From assembly GCA_016210495.1 (NCBI GenBank), contig JACQUC010000115.1:1-64000 (forward strand): 64,000 bases of DNA. The letters are read 5' to 3'. A program made the position numbers and the translations under genes. This stretch comes from Chloroflexota bacterium (GTDB taxonomy: Bacteria > Chloroflexota > FW602-bin22 > JACPRP01). The first letter of the stretch is position 1. Each line of letters starts with the position of its first letter. The notes below the pieces were generated by a model. It was not told the DNA's origin. It made no database searches and saw nothing but the letters and a program-made list of their open reading frames with translations. Positions 26,767 to 35,475 of this stretch are shown here, one piece after another.

Positions 26767-28683
26767 TTGACACTGCTCTCCTCTGAGCGGCTCCGGCCGA
26801 CAACGTCAGTCCAAATACGACCAGGTCTGGGTGCCAAGTACCTGGGACAGGGCCAGTGCCAGTTCGTCGTCTGGGCTCCTTACGCCCAAAACGTAGATAT
26901 ATGCCTTGCCCCACCGGGCGAGCGGAGGGGGCCGATGGAAGCGGTAGGCAAGGGATACCACCACGCTGTTTTGGAGGGTGTCCAGGCCGGAAGCCTGTAC
27001 AGATACCGTCTGGATGGACAAAAGGAGCTTCCGGATCCAGCCTCCCGATTTCAGCCGCAGGGTGTCCACGGGCCATCCCAGGTGGTCGACCTAGATTTCG
27101 CGTGGGAAGACGGCTGCTGGTTCGGCCTGCCTCTTCAGGACTACATTCTGTACGAGCTCCACGTGGGCGCCTTCACGGCAGAGGGCACCTTCGAGGCATT
27201 GATACCTCACTTGGATTACCTCAAGAACCTTGGCATCACGGCCTTAGAGATCATGCCCGTCGGGCAGTTTCCCGGCGATCGAAACTGGGGCTATGACGGT
27301 GTCTATCCCTTCGCGGTGCAGAACACATACGGTGGTCCAACTGGGCTCAAGAAACTGGTTAACGCCTGTCATCATCAGGGGCTGGCCGTCGTGCTCGACG
27401 TCGTGTACAACCACCTTGGCCCCGAGGGGAACTACCTCCGCGACTTCGGTCCCTACTTTACCGACCGCTATCGCACCCCCTGGGGACCGGCGATCAATCT
27501 TGATGGCTCCCACAGCGATGAGGTTCGGCATTTCTTCGTGGAGAACGCCCTGTTCTGGATCACGGAATTCCACATCGATGCCCTGCGGCTCGACGCGATC
27601 CATGCCATCTTCGATCGTTCCGCGCGGCCTTTCCTGTCAGAGTTGGCGGAAGCCGTGCAGCGGCGGGCCAGACGTCTTAACCGGCGCGCTCATCTCATTG
27701 CCGAGAGCGACCTCAACGATGCGCGGATAATCCTGCCCCGTCAACTTGGGGGCTACGGACTGGATGCTCAATGGAGCGACGATTTCCATCACGCTTTGCA
27801 CACAGTTCTTACGGGCGAGCGGACCGGCTATTACCGCGACTTCGGGGAGATCGAGCAGTTGAGCCGAGCCTTCCGCGACGGCTACGTGTACACCGGGCAA
27901 TACTCCCCCAACCGGCAGCACCGCCACGGGAACTCGCCCCGGCTCTGCCCCGCTCACCAGTTCGTAGTGTCTGCGCAGACCCACGACCAGGTGGGAAACC
28001 GAGTGAACGGCGATCGCCTGAGCCAGTTGATTCGCTTCGAAGGCCTAAAGCTAGCAGCCGGAGCGGTGCTTCTATCTCCTTTCGTTCCGCTTCTCTTTAT
28101 GGGCGAGGAATACGGTGAGTCGGCGCCGTTCCCATATTTCATCAGCCATCTCGATCCAGGACTCGTAGATGCCGTGCGGCGCGGCCGCCGCGAGGAGTTC
28201 GCGGCCTTCGCCTGGTTGGGCGAGCCTCCGGACCCCCAGGACGAGGCTACATTCCGACGTGCGAAGCTCGATCACCGACTTCGACGCAAAGGGCAGCACC
28301 GAGTCCTGCTAGATTTCTATCGCGAGCTGACTAGGCTCCGCAAGACCGTCCAGCCTCTCGCGTCTTTGAGCAAAGAGCACCTCGAGGCACGTGCCTACGA
28401 GACCGAGCGGATGCTGTATCTTCATCGCTGGAGCGGCGACGAGGAAGTAATTCTCTTCTTCAACTTCAACGATGCGCCGGCCTCGGCGACCCTGCCGATT
28501 CCGACGGGGCGCTGGCGCAAAGCGCTGGACTCCTCCGACAGGCGTTGGCGTGGCAGTGGCAGCCGCATTCCGGAGCACTTCACCTCCCCGGGCCGGGTGA
28601 CGCTCCCACTAAGCCCGTTGTCGCTGGTTCTTTTCCACGCCGAGGGGATGGCTAGACGGGGGTTTCACCACGGAGATGAATAG
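26767..28683 (+). CDS. treZ: Malto-oligosyltrehalose trehalohydrolase
   Basis: TreZ releases trehalose from maltooligosyl-trehalose. The protein has about 638 residues: an N-terminal CBM48-like domain (FVVWAPYAQNVDI), a GH13 barrel with VVYNHLG, nucleophile Asp 276 in LRLDAIHAI, acid/base Glu 313 in IAESDLND and QTHDQVGNR, and a beta-sheet C-terminal domain. The TTG at 26767 is chosen because AGGAGG lies 4 bases upstream and a TATACT box at 26730 makes the longer ORF unlikely. The partner treY is not in this window. Confidence 0.92.
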   Translation: MTLLSSERLRPTTSVQIRPGLGAKYLGQGQCQFVVWAPYAQNVDICLAPPGERRGPMEAVGKGYHHAVLEGVQAGSLYRYRLDGQKELPDPASRFQPQGVHGPSQVVDLDFAWEDGCWFGLPLQDYILYELHVGAFTAEGTFEALIPHLDYLKNLGITALEIMPVGQFPGDRNWGYDGVYPFAVQNTYGGPTGLKKLVNACHHQGLAVVLDVVYNHLGPEGNYLRDFGPYFTDRYRTPWGPAINLDGSHSDEVRHFFVENALFWITEFHIDALRLDAIHAIFDRSARPFLSELAEAVQRRARRLNRRAHLIAESDLNDARIILPRQLGGYGLDAQWSDDFHHALHTVLTGERTGYYRDFGEIEQLSRAFRDGYVYTGQYSPNRQHRHGNSPRLCPAHQFVVSAQTHDQVGNRVNGDRLSQLIRFEGLKLAAGAVLLSPFVPLLFMGEEYGESAPFPYFISHLDPGLVDAVRRGRREEFAAFAWLGEPPDPQDEATFRRAKLDHRLRRKGQHRVLLDFYRELTRLRKTVQPLASLSKEHLEARAYETERMLYLHRWSGDEEVILFFNFNDAPASATLPIPTGRWRKALDSSDRRWRGSGSRIPEHFTSPGRVTLPLSPLSLVLFHAEGMARRGFHHGDE

Positions 28684-28769
28684 AAGCAAGAGGGCACTTT
28701 GATGTCATCGCTTCACGACCTGTTCCCATTTTGCCGTTTTCCAATTCTCCGTGTCTCCGTGTTGAACGT

Positions 28770-29459
28770 TTACCGCACCTCGATGTGCCGAAATGCCTCG
28801 GCCAGAGGAATACCTTTCGGCTGCCCCCAGTTGGCCGCCATCTCGCGCAGGCGATCTCTAAGACCCTGGATTTCGCCCACCTGGCTCCTGTGCTTCGATA
28901 GGGCAGCTATCTTGTTGTCAAACGTGTCGGTGATGTCCAGCCACAGGTTGGGCTCTTGAGGGGAAAACAGGTAGATGTCTTTGACCCGGTGCGGCGTCAG
29001 GCCATCTTTGAGCTGATGAGCGAAATAGAGGTAGTCCCGCGCGGCGGCTACCGCGTGAATGGTCGCGAAGCCTGCCGCCGGATGGTCGGGATGGATGACG
29101 TACTGCCTCCAGGGATCGTGCGTGACCACTACGTCCGGTTTCCGCTGGCGTATGACTAGAGCCAATTCCTCCCTCAGCGCCAGATTCGGCTCTAGCTCGC
29201 CGTCGTTGTGCCTCAAGAATATGCATTCGGAAACGCCAAGCTCTCGGGCCGCATCCTGTTGCTCCTTCTCCCTTATCGCGGCGATGCGCTCGGCTGTCAT
29301 CGTCGGATCGTGCGTGCCCTTGTTGCCGCTAGTGCAGAGCACGTATTCGATCACCTGCCCGCCGGCAATCCACTTGGCAAACGTGCCGGCACACGTGAAC
29401 TCTGCATCGTCGGGATGTGCCATAATCGCTAGAACTTTCTTGAGGGAACGGCTTGCCAT
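28770..29459 (-). CDS. PIG-L family N-acetylglucosamine deacetylase-like protein
   Basis: A 229-residue LmbE/PIG-L protein. The zinc motif AHPDDAEF lies at about residues 14-21, and VVTHDPW and HPDHPAAG supply further ligands. Relatives (MshB, BshB, PIG-L) deacetylate GlcNAc conjugates. It is the third gene of a tight minus-strand operon, 9 bases after a MshA/BshA-like glycosyltransferase. AAGGAG lies 6 bases upstream of the ATG. Confidence 0.92.
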   Translation of the reverse strand: MASRSLKKVLAIMAHPDDAEFTCAGTFAKWIAGGQVIEYVLCTSGNKGTHDPTMTAERIAAIREKEQQDAARELGVSECIFLRHNDGELEPNLALREELALVIRQRKPDVVVTHDPWRQYVIHPDHPAAGFATIHAVAAARDYLYFAHQLKDGLTPHRVKDIYLFSPQEPNLWLDITDTFDNKIAALSKHRSQVGEIQGLRDRLREMAANWGQPKGIPLAEAFRHIEVR

Positions 29460-29468
29460 ATTGACTCC

Positions 29469-30710
29469 TTACCATCGACCGCAGCGGCAGAACTGGGACA
29501 CCGCCGACGACTCCGCCAGCTCGTCGTAGATTTCCAGGACCTGCTGCGTGATGCTTTGCCAGCCAAATCGTTGGACGGACGCCCGAGCGACCTTCGCCAG
29601 GCGCTTTCGCAGCGCTTCGTCGTTTGAGAGCTCCGCGATGGTCTGCGAGAAGGCCTCAGCCCGTCGCCAGGGGACCAGGAGCCCGTTTTCCAGATGGTAC
29701 ACCACGCTATCGAGCCCCCCCACTTTGGAGGCTATTACCGGCGTTCCGCAGGCTAGCGATTCCGCGGCCACCAGGCTGAAGCTCTCGTAGTGGGATGGTA
29801 TGATGCAGATGTCCGCCGCGTTGTAGTATAGTGGCAATCGGCTTTGGTCCACGGCTCCTTGGAACGAGACCCTCTCCTTGATCCCCAACCGTTGCGCCGC
29901 GATCTGCAATCGAGTAAGCTCCTCGTCCTGGCCCAACTCCCCGCCGAGGATCAGGAGCAGCAAATCGTTCGTCTCGCCGTCGAGTCGCGCCACTGCCTTG
30001 AGCAGCAGATCCACGCCCTTCAAGGGCTCTATTCGGCCCACGAAAAGCAATATCTTTCTTGCCTGGATGCCTAACTCCTGCCTTGCCCTGGCCTTGTCCA
30101 TCGGTCGAAATCGCTCGAGATCCACTCCGCAGGGGACGACTCGGATTCGCGCCGGGTCTGCTCCGTAGTGGGCCGCCATTTGGCGCTTTTCGTGCTCGCT
30201 GCTGGCCACGACCGCATTGGCCGTGTGGATGATCTTTCTCTCGATGTCGATGCGTAGCGTCGACTCGCCTTCCTCGGGCCGCGCGTCGTTTTTCAGGGCA
30301 CCAAGGGTGTGGAACATCGCGATGTGCGGCATCCCCCAGCGTAGTTTGAGCAAGCCTGCTACCCAGCCGCTCAGCCAGTAGTGGCTGTGGATGAGACGGT
30401 ACTCCGCGCGCTCTTTCTCCTTGAACTCGCGCAGGCTACAGATGAACTCGGGCAGATGTTGAAATACCTGACTCTTGTGAATCCGTCTGGCCGGTCCGGC
30501 ATCGAGGTGAACGATCCTCGCGTTTTCGTCGATGTCCACTATGTCGGGCGTCTTGGGGTCGGTCCGTCGCGTGAATACGTCCACCGACATCCCATTCTGG
30601 CCCAGGTGGCGGCTCAGTTCGCGGACGTAGACGTTCATCCCACCGGCATCTTTGCTGCCAAGCCTTGCTAGTGGGCAGGTATGAACGCTGAGCATGGCGA
30701 TTCTACACAT
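29469..30710 (-). CDS. GT4 glycosyltransferase, MshA/BshA-like
   Basis: A 413-residue GT-B glycosyltransferase. The N-terminus MLSVHTCPLARLGSKDAGGM carries the GxGG-type acceptor loop seen in MshA and sucrose synthases. The C-terminal half has FVGRIEPLKGVDLLLKA and the sugar-nucleotide EX7E motif in IPSHYESFSLVAAESLA. MshA makes GlcNAc-inositol and BshA GlcNAc-malate, the first steps in mycothiol and bacillithiol synthesis. The acceptor here is unknown. AGGAGG lies 7 bases before the ATG. Confidence 0.92.
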   Translation of the reverse strand: MCRIAMLSVHTCPLARLGSKDAGGMNVYVRELSRHLGQNGMSVDVFTRRTDPKTPDIVDIDENARIVHLDAGPARRIHKSQVFQHLPEFICSLREFKEKERAEYRLIHSHYWLSGWVAGLLKLRWGMPHIAMFHTLGALKNDARPEEGESTLRIDIERKIIHTANAVVASSEHEKRQMAAHYGADPARIRVVPCGVDLERFRPMDKARARQELGIQARKILLFVGRIEPLKGVDLLLKAVARLDGETNDLLLLILGGELGQDEELTRLQIAAQRLGIKERVSFQGAVDQSRLPLYYNAADICIIPSHYESFSLVAAESLACGTPVIASKVGGLDSVVYHLENGLLVPWRRAEAFSQTIAELSNDEALRKRLAKVARASVQRFGWQSITQQVLEIYDELAESSAVSQFCRCGRW

Positions 30711-30728
30711 CGGTCCAGCCTCCTACCG

Positions 30729-31739
30729 CTATCTGGTCCTCACCTGCAGGCGAAAAATCGGGGCGTCTACACCGCCCAGGTCGTACTTATATGGCTCTCG
30801 CCCACGCAAGAAATCGAATTTACGCTTCCCTGAATAAATGGCGTCCTGGATGCAAAACGCCTTTAGCAGCAGTCCGACGCTCAACGAAGCGTAGCTCGGA
30901 TCGAAACCGCTGTTGTACAGCCACAGTTCTTGCCCCTGGCCAAAGCACATCACCGCGGAAACGCGCCTGCCCGCGACCTCTAAGAAATAAAGCTTCAACG
31001 TTCCCTGGGGGCCGAAGATGCTCATCACCAGCCGGAAGAACACCTCCACCTGTTCACTCAGGAACGCTGCCTTTTCCTGTCTAGACTCGCGACACAGGCG
31101 GAGGAAGGCATCGGCTTCTGGCCCAAACCCATCTGAGGGCGCCACGGCGTACCATCGATAGCTGCCCGTCTCCTCCAGCCGGCGGAGCTTCCGCCGCAAC
31201 TCGTGGCGGTCCTTCTTGCCCAGGGAGGCCACGTATGCATCCCAATCAGATGGTAGCTCAACCGCGGGGCAGACGTCCTCCTCCGACTTCTCGACCGTCA
31301 AACGTGCTTCCACGGCAAGCTCGGTCAAATAAGCGAGCGTAGGTGAATCCTGCCTGAGACAGTGCAGGTCCAACAACTCGCAAGCCTGCCCCCGTACATA
31401 CGATAGCAGGGCGTGGCAAACGGCATCCTCATATCCCCGCACGGCGATGACATCGAGGTAATCCGATATTTCAACTCCGCCGACGAGTGAGAACACGCCC
31501 CCGCGCTCCACCAGCGGCACGATGCCTATCACTTCCCTCCCACTTCGGACGCCGAGCAAATGAAGCTCGCATTCCTTCCCGAAGACACTCCACCAGGCAC
31601 TCTGCCATTCCCACGTGGAGAAGATCGTGTTGGCGGTGCTCCGGTGCAGCACGGCGTTCCAATCGTCTCTTAACGCGGCAAAGCTCTCGGGCCTGGTTGC
31701 GAGCAAAGAAACTCCCAAGCGGAACGTACCTCTGGCCAC
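30729..31739 (-). CDS. CelD/BcsL-type GNAT acetyltransferase
   Basis: A protein of about 336 residues of the acetyltransf_6 (CelD/BcsL) family, related to FemAB. The N-terminal half shows FSTWEWQSAWWSVFG, and the C-terminal GNAT fold shows LYFLEVAGRRVSAVMCFG and FDFLRGREPYKYDLGG. It starts the operon with the GT4 and PIG-L genes. The start is uncertain: the promoter at 31790-31761 places the transcript start near 31754, so the TTG at 31757 is unlikely, and GTG 31739, TTG 31718 or TTG 31706 remain. Confidence 0.82.
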   Translation of the reverse strand: MARGTFRLGVSLLATRPESFAALRDDWNAVLHRSTANTIFSTWEWQSAWWSVFGKECELHLLGVRSGREVIGIVPLVERGGVFSLVGGVEISDYLDVIAVRGYEDAVCHALLSYVRGQACELLDLHCLRQDSPTLAYLTELAVEARLTVEKSEEDVCPAVELPSDWDAYVASLGKKDRHELRRKLRRLEETGSYRWYAVAPSDGFGPEADAFLRLCRESRQEKAAFLSEQVEVFFRLVMSIFGPQGTLKLYFLEVAGRRVSAVMCFGQGQELWLYNSGFDPSYASLSVGLLLKAFCIQDAIYSGKRKFDFLRGREPYKYDLGGVDAPIFRLQVRTR

Positions 31740-31760
31740 TTTGGGGCAGGTAACCAAGTT

Positions 31761-31790
31761 ATTCTAGCATACCGACGTCGGGGTTTTCAA
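31761..31790 (-). promoter_or_regulatory. Promoter of the acetyltransferase-GT4-PIG-L operon
   Basis: On the minus strand TTGAAA, an 18-base spacer and TAGAAT, directly upstream of the first gene. Confidence 0.6.
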
Positions 31791-31877
31791 GTTAACGGTT
31801 GACAGGGGGTTGGCGGCACATATCCTTTGACGACGTACGCATGTCCCTCTTTGAGGTGGTATCCGCTGTCTGGCCGT

Positions 31878-32282
31878 TTATGGCTGTGACCAATCCTCAA
31901 GGGCTAGGCCAGGCACGCGGGAGAATTCACGCACGTTGTTAGTCACCGCGATCAAGCTGTGTTGAAGCGCCTGTGCGGCAATCAAAGTATCCAGCGCCCC
32001 GATTGGCAATCCCTGGGCTTCCAAATGGGTACGGATCTTGCCGTAATGTGCACCTGCTCCTCCATCGAACGGAAGAATGGTCAGGGGGAGGAGAAACTGG
32101 TCGAGTGCGTGTTGATTTTGTGTTGGCTTGGTGCTCTTCTCCACACCGTATTGGAGCTCGGCCACCGTGAGTGCGGATATGTATACGTCGGTAACCACGT
32201 GGCTGGTCAGTCTTGCCAGTACCTGCGGCGAGTTTTGTCGGATGAGCAGGATGCAGATATTGCTATCGAGAAGGTAGCTCAT
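31878..32282 (-). CDS. vapC: VapC-type PIN domain toxin ribonuclease
   Basis: A 134-residue PIN domain nuclease. Acidic active site residues are in LLDSNI (Asp 6), VAELQYG (Glu 42) and ALDTLIAAQAL (Asp 98), with a closing TNNVREF. Toxins of this family cleave tRNA or rRNA. The ATG overlaps the antitoxin stop (ATGA). Confidence 0.92.
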   Translation of the reverse strand: MSYLLDSNICILLIRQNSPQVLARLTSHVVTDVYISALTVAELQYGVEKSTKPTQNQHALDQFLLPLTILPFDGGAGAHYGKIRTHLEAQGLPIGALDTLIAAQALQHSLIAVTNNVREFSRVPGLALEDWSQP

Positions 32283-32512
32283 TCGAACAGATCCTCTCGT
32301 GGCTGGATGAATGGTTGCTGGCGATCTGCCATGAAATCGTCGGAGAAGAGCGCTAAGCTGTCGACCAGGGTTTGCCAGGAGCCTTGCTCGGGAATTAAGA
32401 CCACGACGTTGCCCACACGTTTGAGATAGACCTTGGTTCCGCGAAAGCGGTATTCTTTCGGGATGCGGATCGCTTGGCTCTTGCCGTTTTGGAAGATCTT
32501 GGCCTTGTCCAT
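32279..32512 (-). CDS. vapB: VapB-type antitoxin, SpoVT-AbrB fold
   Basis: A 77-residue antitoxin. The swapped-hairpin DNA-binding domain shows KIFQNGKSQAIRIPKEYRF, and the C-terminal tail would wrap VapC. The ATG at 32512 has GGAGGG upstream; the longer ORF would run into the promoter. It binds and represses its own promoter in known systems, and an operator is visible at 32533-32551. Confidence 0.92.
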   Translation of the reverse strand: MDKAKIFQNGKSQAIRIPKEYRFRGTKVYLKRVGNVVVLIPEQGSWQTLVDSLALFSDDFMADRQQPFIQPREDLFE

Positions 32513-32532
32513 CGACCTGCCCTCCACAGGAA

Positions 32533-32572
32533 TATATACCAATAGTATATACCAAATCGAGGAGTTTGACAA
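32533..32572 (-). promoter_or_regulatory. vapBC promoter with overlapping palindromic operator
   Basis: On the minus strand TTGTCA (32572-32567), a 17-base spacer and TATACT (32549-32544). The perfect palindrome TATATAC-CAATA-GTATATA at 32533-32551 covers the -10 box, and TTGGTATATA is also repeated directly. This is the usual layout of VapB autoregulation. Confidence 0.82.
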
Positions 32573-32663
32573 GCTAATGAAGGTTTCAACGGCAACCGTC
32601 CAGATGGTGCCATTGTGTCCTGACACGTTCAAACCCGCCCCGTTGAGCGGCGAGTTCCTCGAC

Positions 32664-34484
32664 TCATCCAACCAGTTTGAGCAGGTTCAGCTCTCTAAGC
32701 GTGCTCTCTGTGGGGATCCCCTCCGCGTCCCAGCCCAGCGCCGCGTAGCCGTCGTCCTTCAGCCGCTCGAGATCCACCGTTCGGCCCTCGGCAGGTCCGC
32801 TGGGCATCGGCTCGTGCAGCAATCTTGGCGGCAACGTGTCGTCCTCTCGCCCCAACCCGTCTCGAATGTTGAACATGCGCTCGAGCGTAGTTACGCGCAG
32901 GGCAAACTTCTCCAGATGCTCGTCGCTCCAATCCCGGCCCGTGATCGCCCTCAGCAGCTCGCCTATCTTGGCGCGATTCAGCGCGCCACCACCGAAACCG
33001 CAGATGATGGCCGAGTCGAATATTATTCTGTCCACTGCCAGCGTTCTGATCAAGCTGCCCCTGCCCTCTACCGATCCCAGGGTCCCGTTGAGCGATTCTG
33101 CTCTTGCCGGTAGTGCCAATGCGCCGTGCGAGCCGCCAATGGGGCACAGCGAGAAGGCCAGACCCTGTCCCAACGAGGTTCTGGCCTCATAGCCGCCTAG
33201 CTCTAGGCCCTTGGCATGCATAGCGAAGTGCTCGGACCCCGGAATCTCCTGGCTCGCCCTCCTCACCCCCATACCCAGAAGCTCTCCTAGCCCCTTCTTC
33301 TCGGCGATGTTCTTTACCGCGGCAAGCATCGCCTCGTAGTTTCCAAAACGCAGCTCCAGCCCATCGGCGTCCTTCTCGCTGATCAGTCCGCGCTCAAAGC
33401 ACTCCATAGCGAAGCCGACGGCGATGCCCGTCGACATCGTATCCAGGCCGTAGTCGTCGCATATCTGCGCGCAGGCGATTATGGCATCCATCCGGTCCAC
33501 GCCGCAGTTAGACCCGAACGAGTAGATCGTCTCGTATTCCGGTCCGCGCGATTTCGCACCGTTGTACGGCCCCGAGGCGACCGTGGCGTAGTGAGAGCAC
33601 GGGTTCGGGCAGTTCGGCCCACACACGAGCAGCTTGCGTGGGTTCTCGCGGAAGAGGGGTGTCAGGCCCACGTCGATAGCCTCGGCACGCTCAAAGCTGC
33701 CCGTCTGCCAGTTCCGCGTTGGCAAGAGGCCCAGCTTGCTGAGGGTCACCACGTCCGAACCCGTGCCGTAGGTTGTCCACCTCTTCGCCCAGCCAGGGTT
33801 GGCCTTGATGTACTCCCTGACGTACTCCTTCAGACGGGCGAATTCGTCCGCTCGGGCAGGTGCCAACCGCTTCGTACCACGGACGACCAACCCCTTCAGG
33901 TTCTTCGAGCCCATCAGCGCCCCGGCGCCACCCCGACCAAATGCCCGGTAGCGCTCGCCCTCACACAGCACGCAGGCGACCCTGACGCCTGCCTCCCCTG
34001 CAGGACCAATCCCGATCACCGATGCGCCGGTCGTGCCCGACTCCCGCAACATGGCGTCCTGGCTCTCGCCGACTTTCATGCCCCACAGGTGTTCCGCGGA
34101 TCGAAACTCCACATCCTGGTCACGGACGACGACGTAGGTCGGACGAGGTGCCTTGCCCGTGATCACCGTGCCCGTGAAGCCCGCCTTCTTCAAGTTGGGG
34201 CCGAGCGACCCGCTGCTACAGCACCTCAGGTATATTCCCGTGAGGGGTGATTTCGTGGTCAGCATCGCCTTCGGGCTATATGGGGAGCCAACGCCCTGCG
34301 CTGGACCCGCCGACAGAATAATTGGATTTGCCGCGTCCAGCGGGTCCAGGCCCTTCGGGCACACCTCGTACAGCAGACGGATGCCCAGCCCTCGGCCTCC
34401 TACGTACTCGTCCACTGTAGCCTCCGCGAGCTCCTCGGCCCAGTACTTGCAGCTATTTAGGTCCACGCGTAGAACTCGTTCCAA
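32664..34484 (-). CDS. Aldehyde:ferredoxin oxidoreductase (tungsten enzyme family)
   Basis: An approximately 606-residue AOR-family protein that oxidises aldehydes to acids with ferredoxin, using a tungsto-bispterin cofactor and a 4Fe-4S cluster. The N-terminal domain carries GGRGLGIRLL and FGRGGAGALMGSKNLKG (pterin binding). The cluster cysteines are CGPNCPNPC near residue 290 with a later Cys in IICGFGGG. The TTG at 34484 is favoured by GGGAGGGA 6 bases upstream; an ATG at 34508 is the alternative. No ferredoxin or MoaD partner lies next to it. Confidence 0.93.
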   Translation of the reverse strand: MERVLRVDLNSCKYWAEELAEATVDEYVGGRGLGIRLLYEVCPKGLDPLDAANPIILSAGPAQGVGSPYSPKAMLTTKSPLTGIYLRCCSSGSLGPNLKKAGFTGTVITGKAPRPTYVVVRDQDVEFRSAEHLWGMKVGESQDAMLRESGTTGASVIGIGPAGEAGVRVACVLCEGERYRAFGRGGAGALMGSKNLKGLVVRGTKRLAPARADEFARLKEYVREYIKANPGWAKRWTTYGTGSDVVTLSKLGLLPTRNWQTGSFERAEAIDVGLTPLFRENPRKLLVCGPNCPNPCSHYATVASGPYNGAKSRGPEYETIYSFGSNCGVDRMDAIIACAQICDDYGLDTMSTGIAVGFAMECFERGLISEKDADGLELRFGNYEAMLAAVKNIAEKKGLGELLGMGVRRASQEIPGSEHFAMHAKGLELGGYEARTSLGQGLAFSLCPIGGSHGALALPARAESLNGTLGSVEGRGSLIRTLAVDRIIFDSAIICGFGGGALNRAKIGELLRAITGRDWSDEHLEKFALRVTTLERMFNIRDGLGREDDTLPPRLLHEPMPSGPAEGRTVDLERLKDDGYAALGWDAEGIPTESTLRELNLLKLVG

Positions 34485-34508
34485 CTCAAATCCCTCCCAC
34501 CATACCAA

Positions 34509-35220
34509 AATGCCAAAATTCTCGGAAAGAAAGACCCAGCGCGGAAAACGTGCAGCGGAACCATGGAATGCCCGAGCATCGCCATGCTGCCACGGGCCGA
34601 TGTGCCAACGTTATCACAGGGATGCCCGCCTGTCAAGCGAACTTGGATAACTTGTGAGAATGTAAGTATTGTAATGCCGCCGGCTGAATGCTATAATGGC
34701 GACGTTCCGAACCTGTATTGCCAACATCATTTAGTCTCTGTCTCGTGAATCTCTTGTGGCGTGACTTGCTCTGGGCATTCCGTGGATCTGGAGGCGTAGA
34801 TGTGGCTCTTTGGGCGAACGCGCACGACTATCCTCCCACACAGTGTGTCAGGTCGAATCCGTTCACCTGCGCCCTGTTCACCCCACGAAGCCCCACCAGG
34901 TCAGCCTACATCGATTACTCTAATCTCAGCTTACGCCTCGGGCAACCGCCATCACGTCTTGCGTCCTGGCCATTCCTTGGCCGTTTGCGATAATCTTCTT
35001 GGCTGCTTTCGCGGCTAGGCGTTTCGAAGAGCGCGAATTCTTGATCTTCCGCGTGGCCAAAACATAAGCCAGGGCTTGTGTTAGAGCGGAACCGAGAGAA
35101 GGGGGTGATGTAGCTTGATACGAGGATAGTGCTCCGCCGATCTTGATAGACTCCAGGGCAAGCGCGGGTCTGCGAAACCGTAGACAAAGTAGAAATCTCA
35201 TAGGAGGTATGCCAGAAGAT
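34509..35220. other. Long intergenic region with a lone promoter
   Basis: About 700 bases without a convincing gene. The only clear signal is the promoter at 34669. Open frames on both strands here lack ribosome sites and family patterns. Confidence 0.5.
34669..34697 (+). promoter_or_regulatory. Sigma-70-like promoter with a ~520-base untranslated leader
   Basis: TTGTAA, a 17-base spacer and TATAAT. The next coding start on this strand is at 35221, so the transcript would have a very long leader or make a non-coding RNA. Confidence 0.65.
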
Positions 35221-35475
35221 ATGAGTGCGTATCGTAAGGAAATCTTTTTGATCATCGCTTTGGCCATAATCATCTTCTTGCACGTCGACTGGTGGGCCTG
35301 GGGCGCCGTTTACCCGATACTGTTCGGCGTGTTCCCTTACGCGATGTGGTGGGGCGTGCTGATTCAGTTGCTGATCCTGGGCATCTTCTTGTGGTGGATC
35401 AGGTGGGGATGGCCCGCGCCACCAGAGGAGTACGACCGCCCGATGGAAGTCGCGGGCAAGGAGGGATCGAAATGA
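35221..35475 (+). CDS. DUF3311-like small membrane protein, symporter partner
   Basis: An 84-residue protein with two membrane helices (about residues 6-30 and 38-62, Trp-rich WWGVLIQLLILGIFLWW). Such DUF3311-type proteins are usually encoded just before a sodium:solute symporter. AGGAGG at 35202 favours the ATG at 35221; an ATG at 35209 is only one base away from the site. It overlaps the symporter start (ATGA). Confidence 0.78.
   Translation: MSAYRKEIFLIIALAIIIFLHVDWWAWGAVYPILFGVFPYAMWWGVLIQLLILGIFLWWIRWGWPAPPEEYDRPMEVAGKEGSK

Noticed and set aside
34926..35273. 115-codon minus-strand ORF in the symporter leader
   Set aside because: No good ribosome site and no recognisable domain; it overlaps the supported coding start at 35221 on the other strand.
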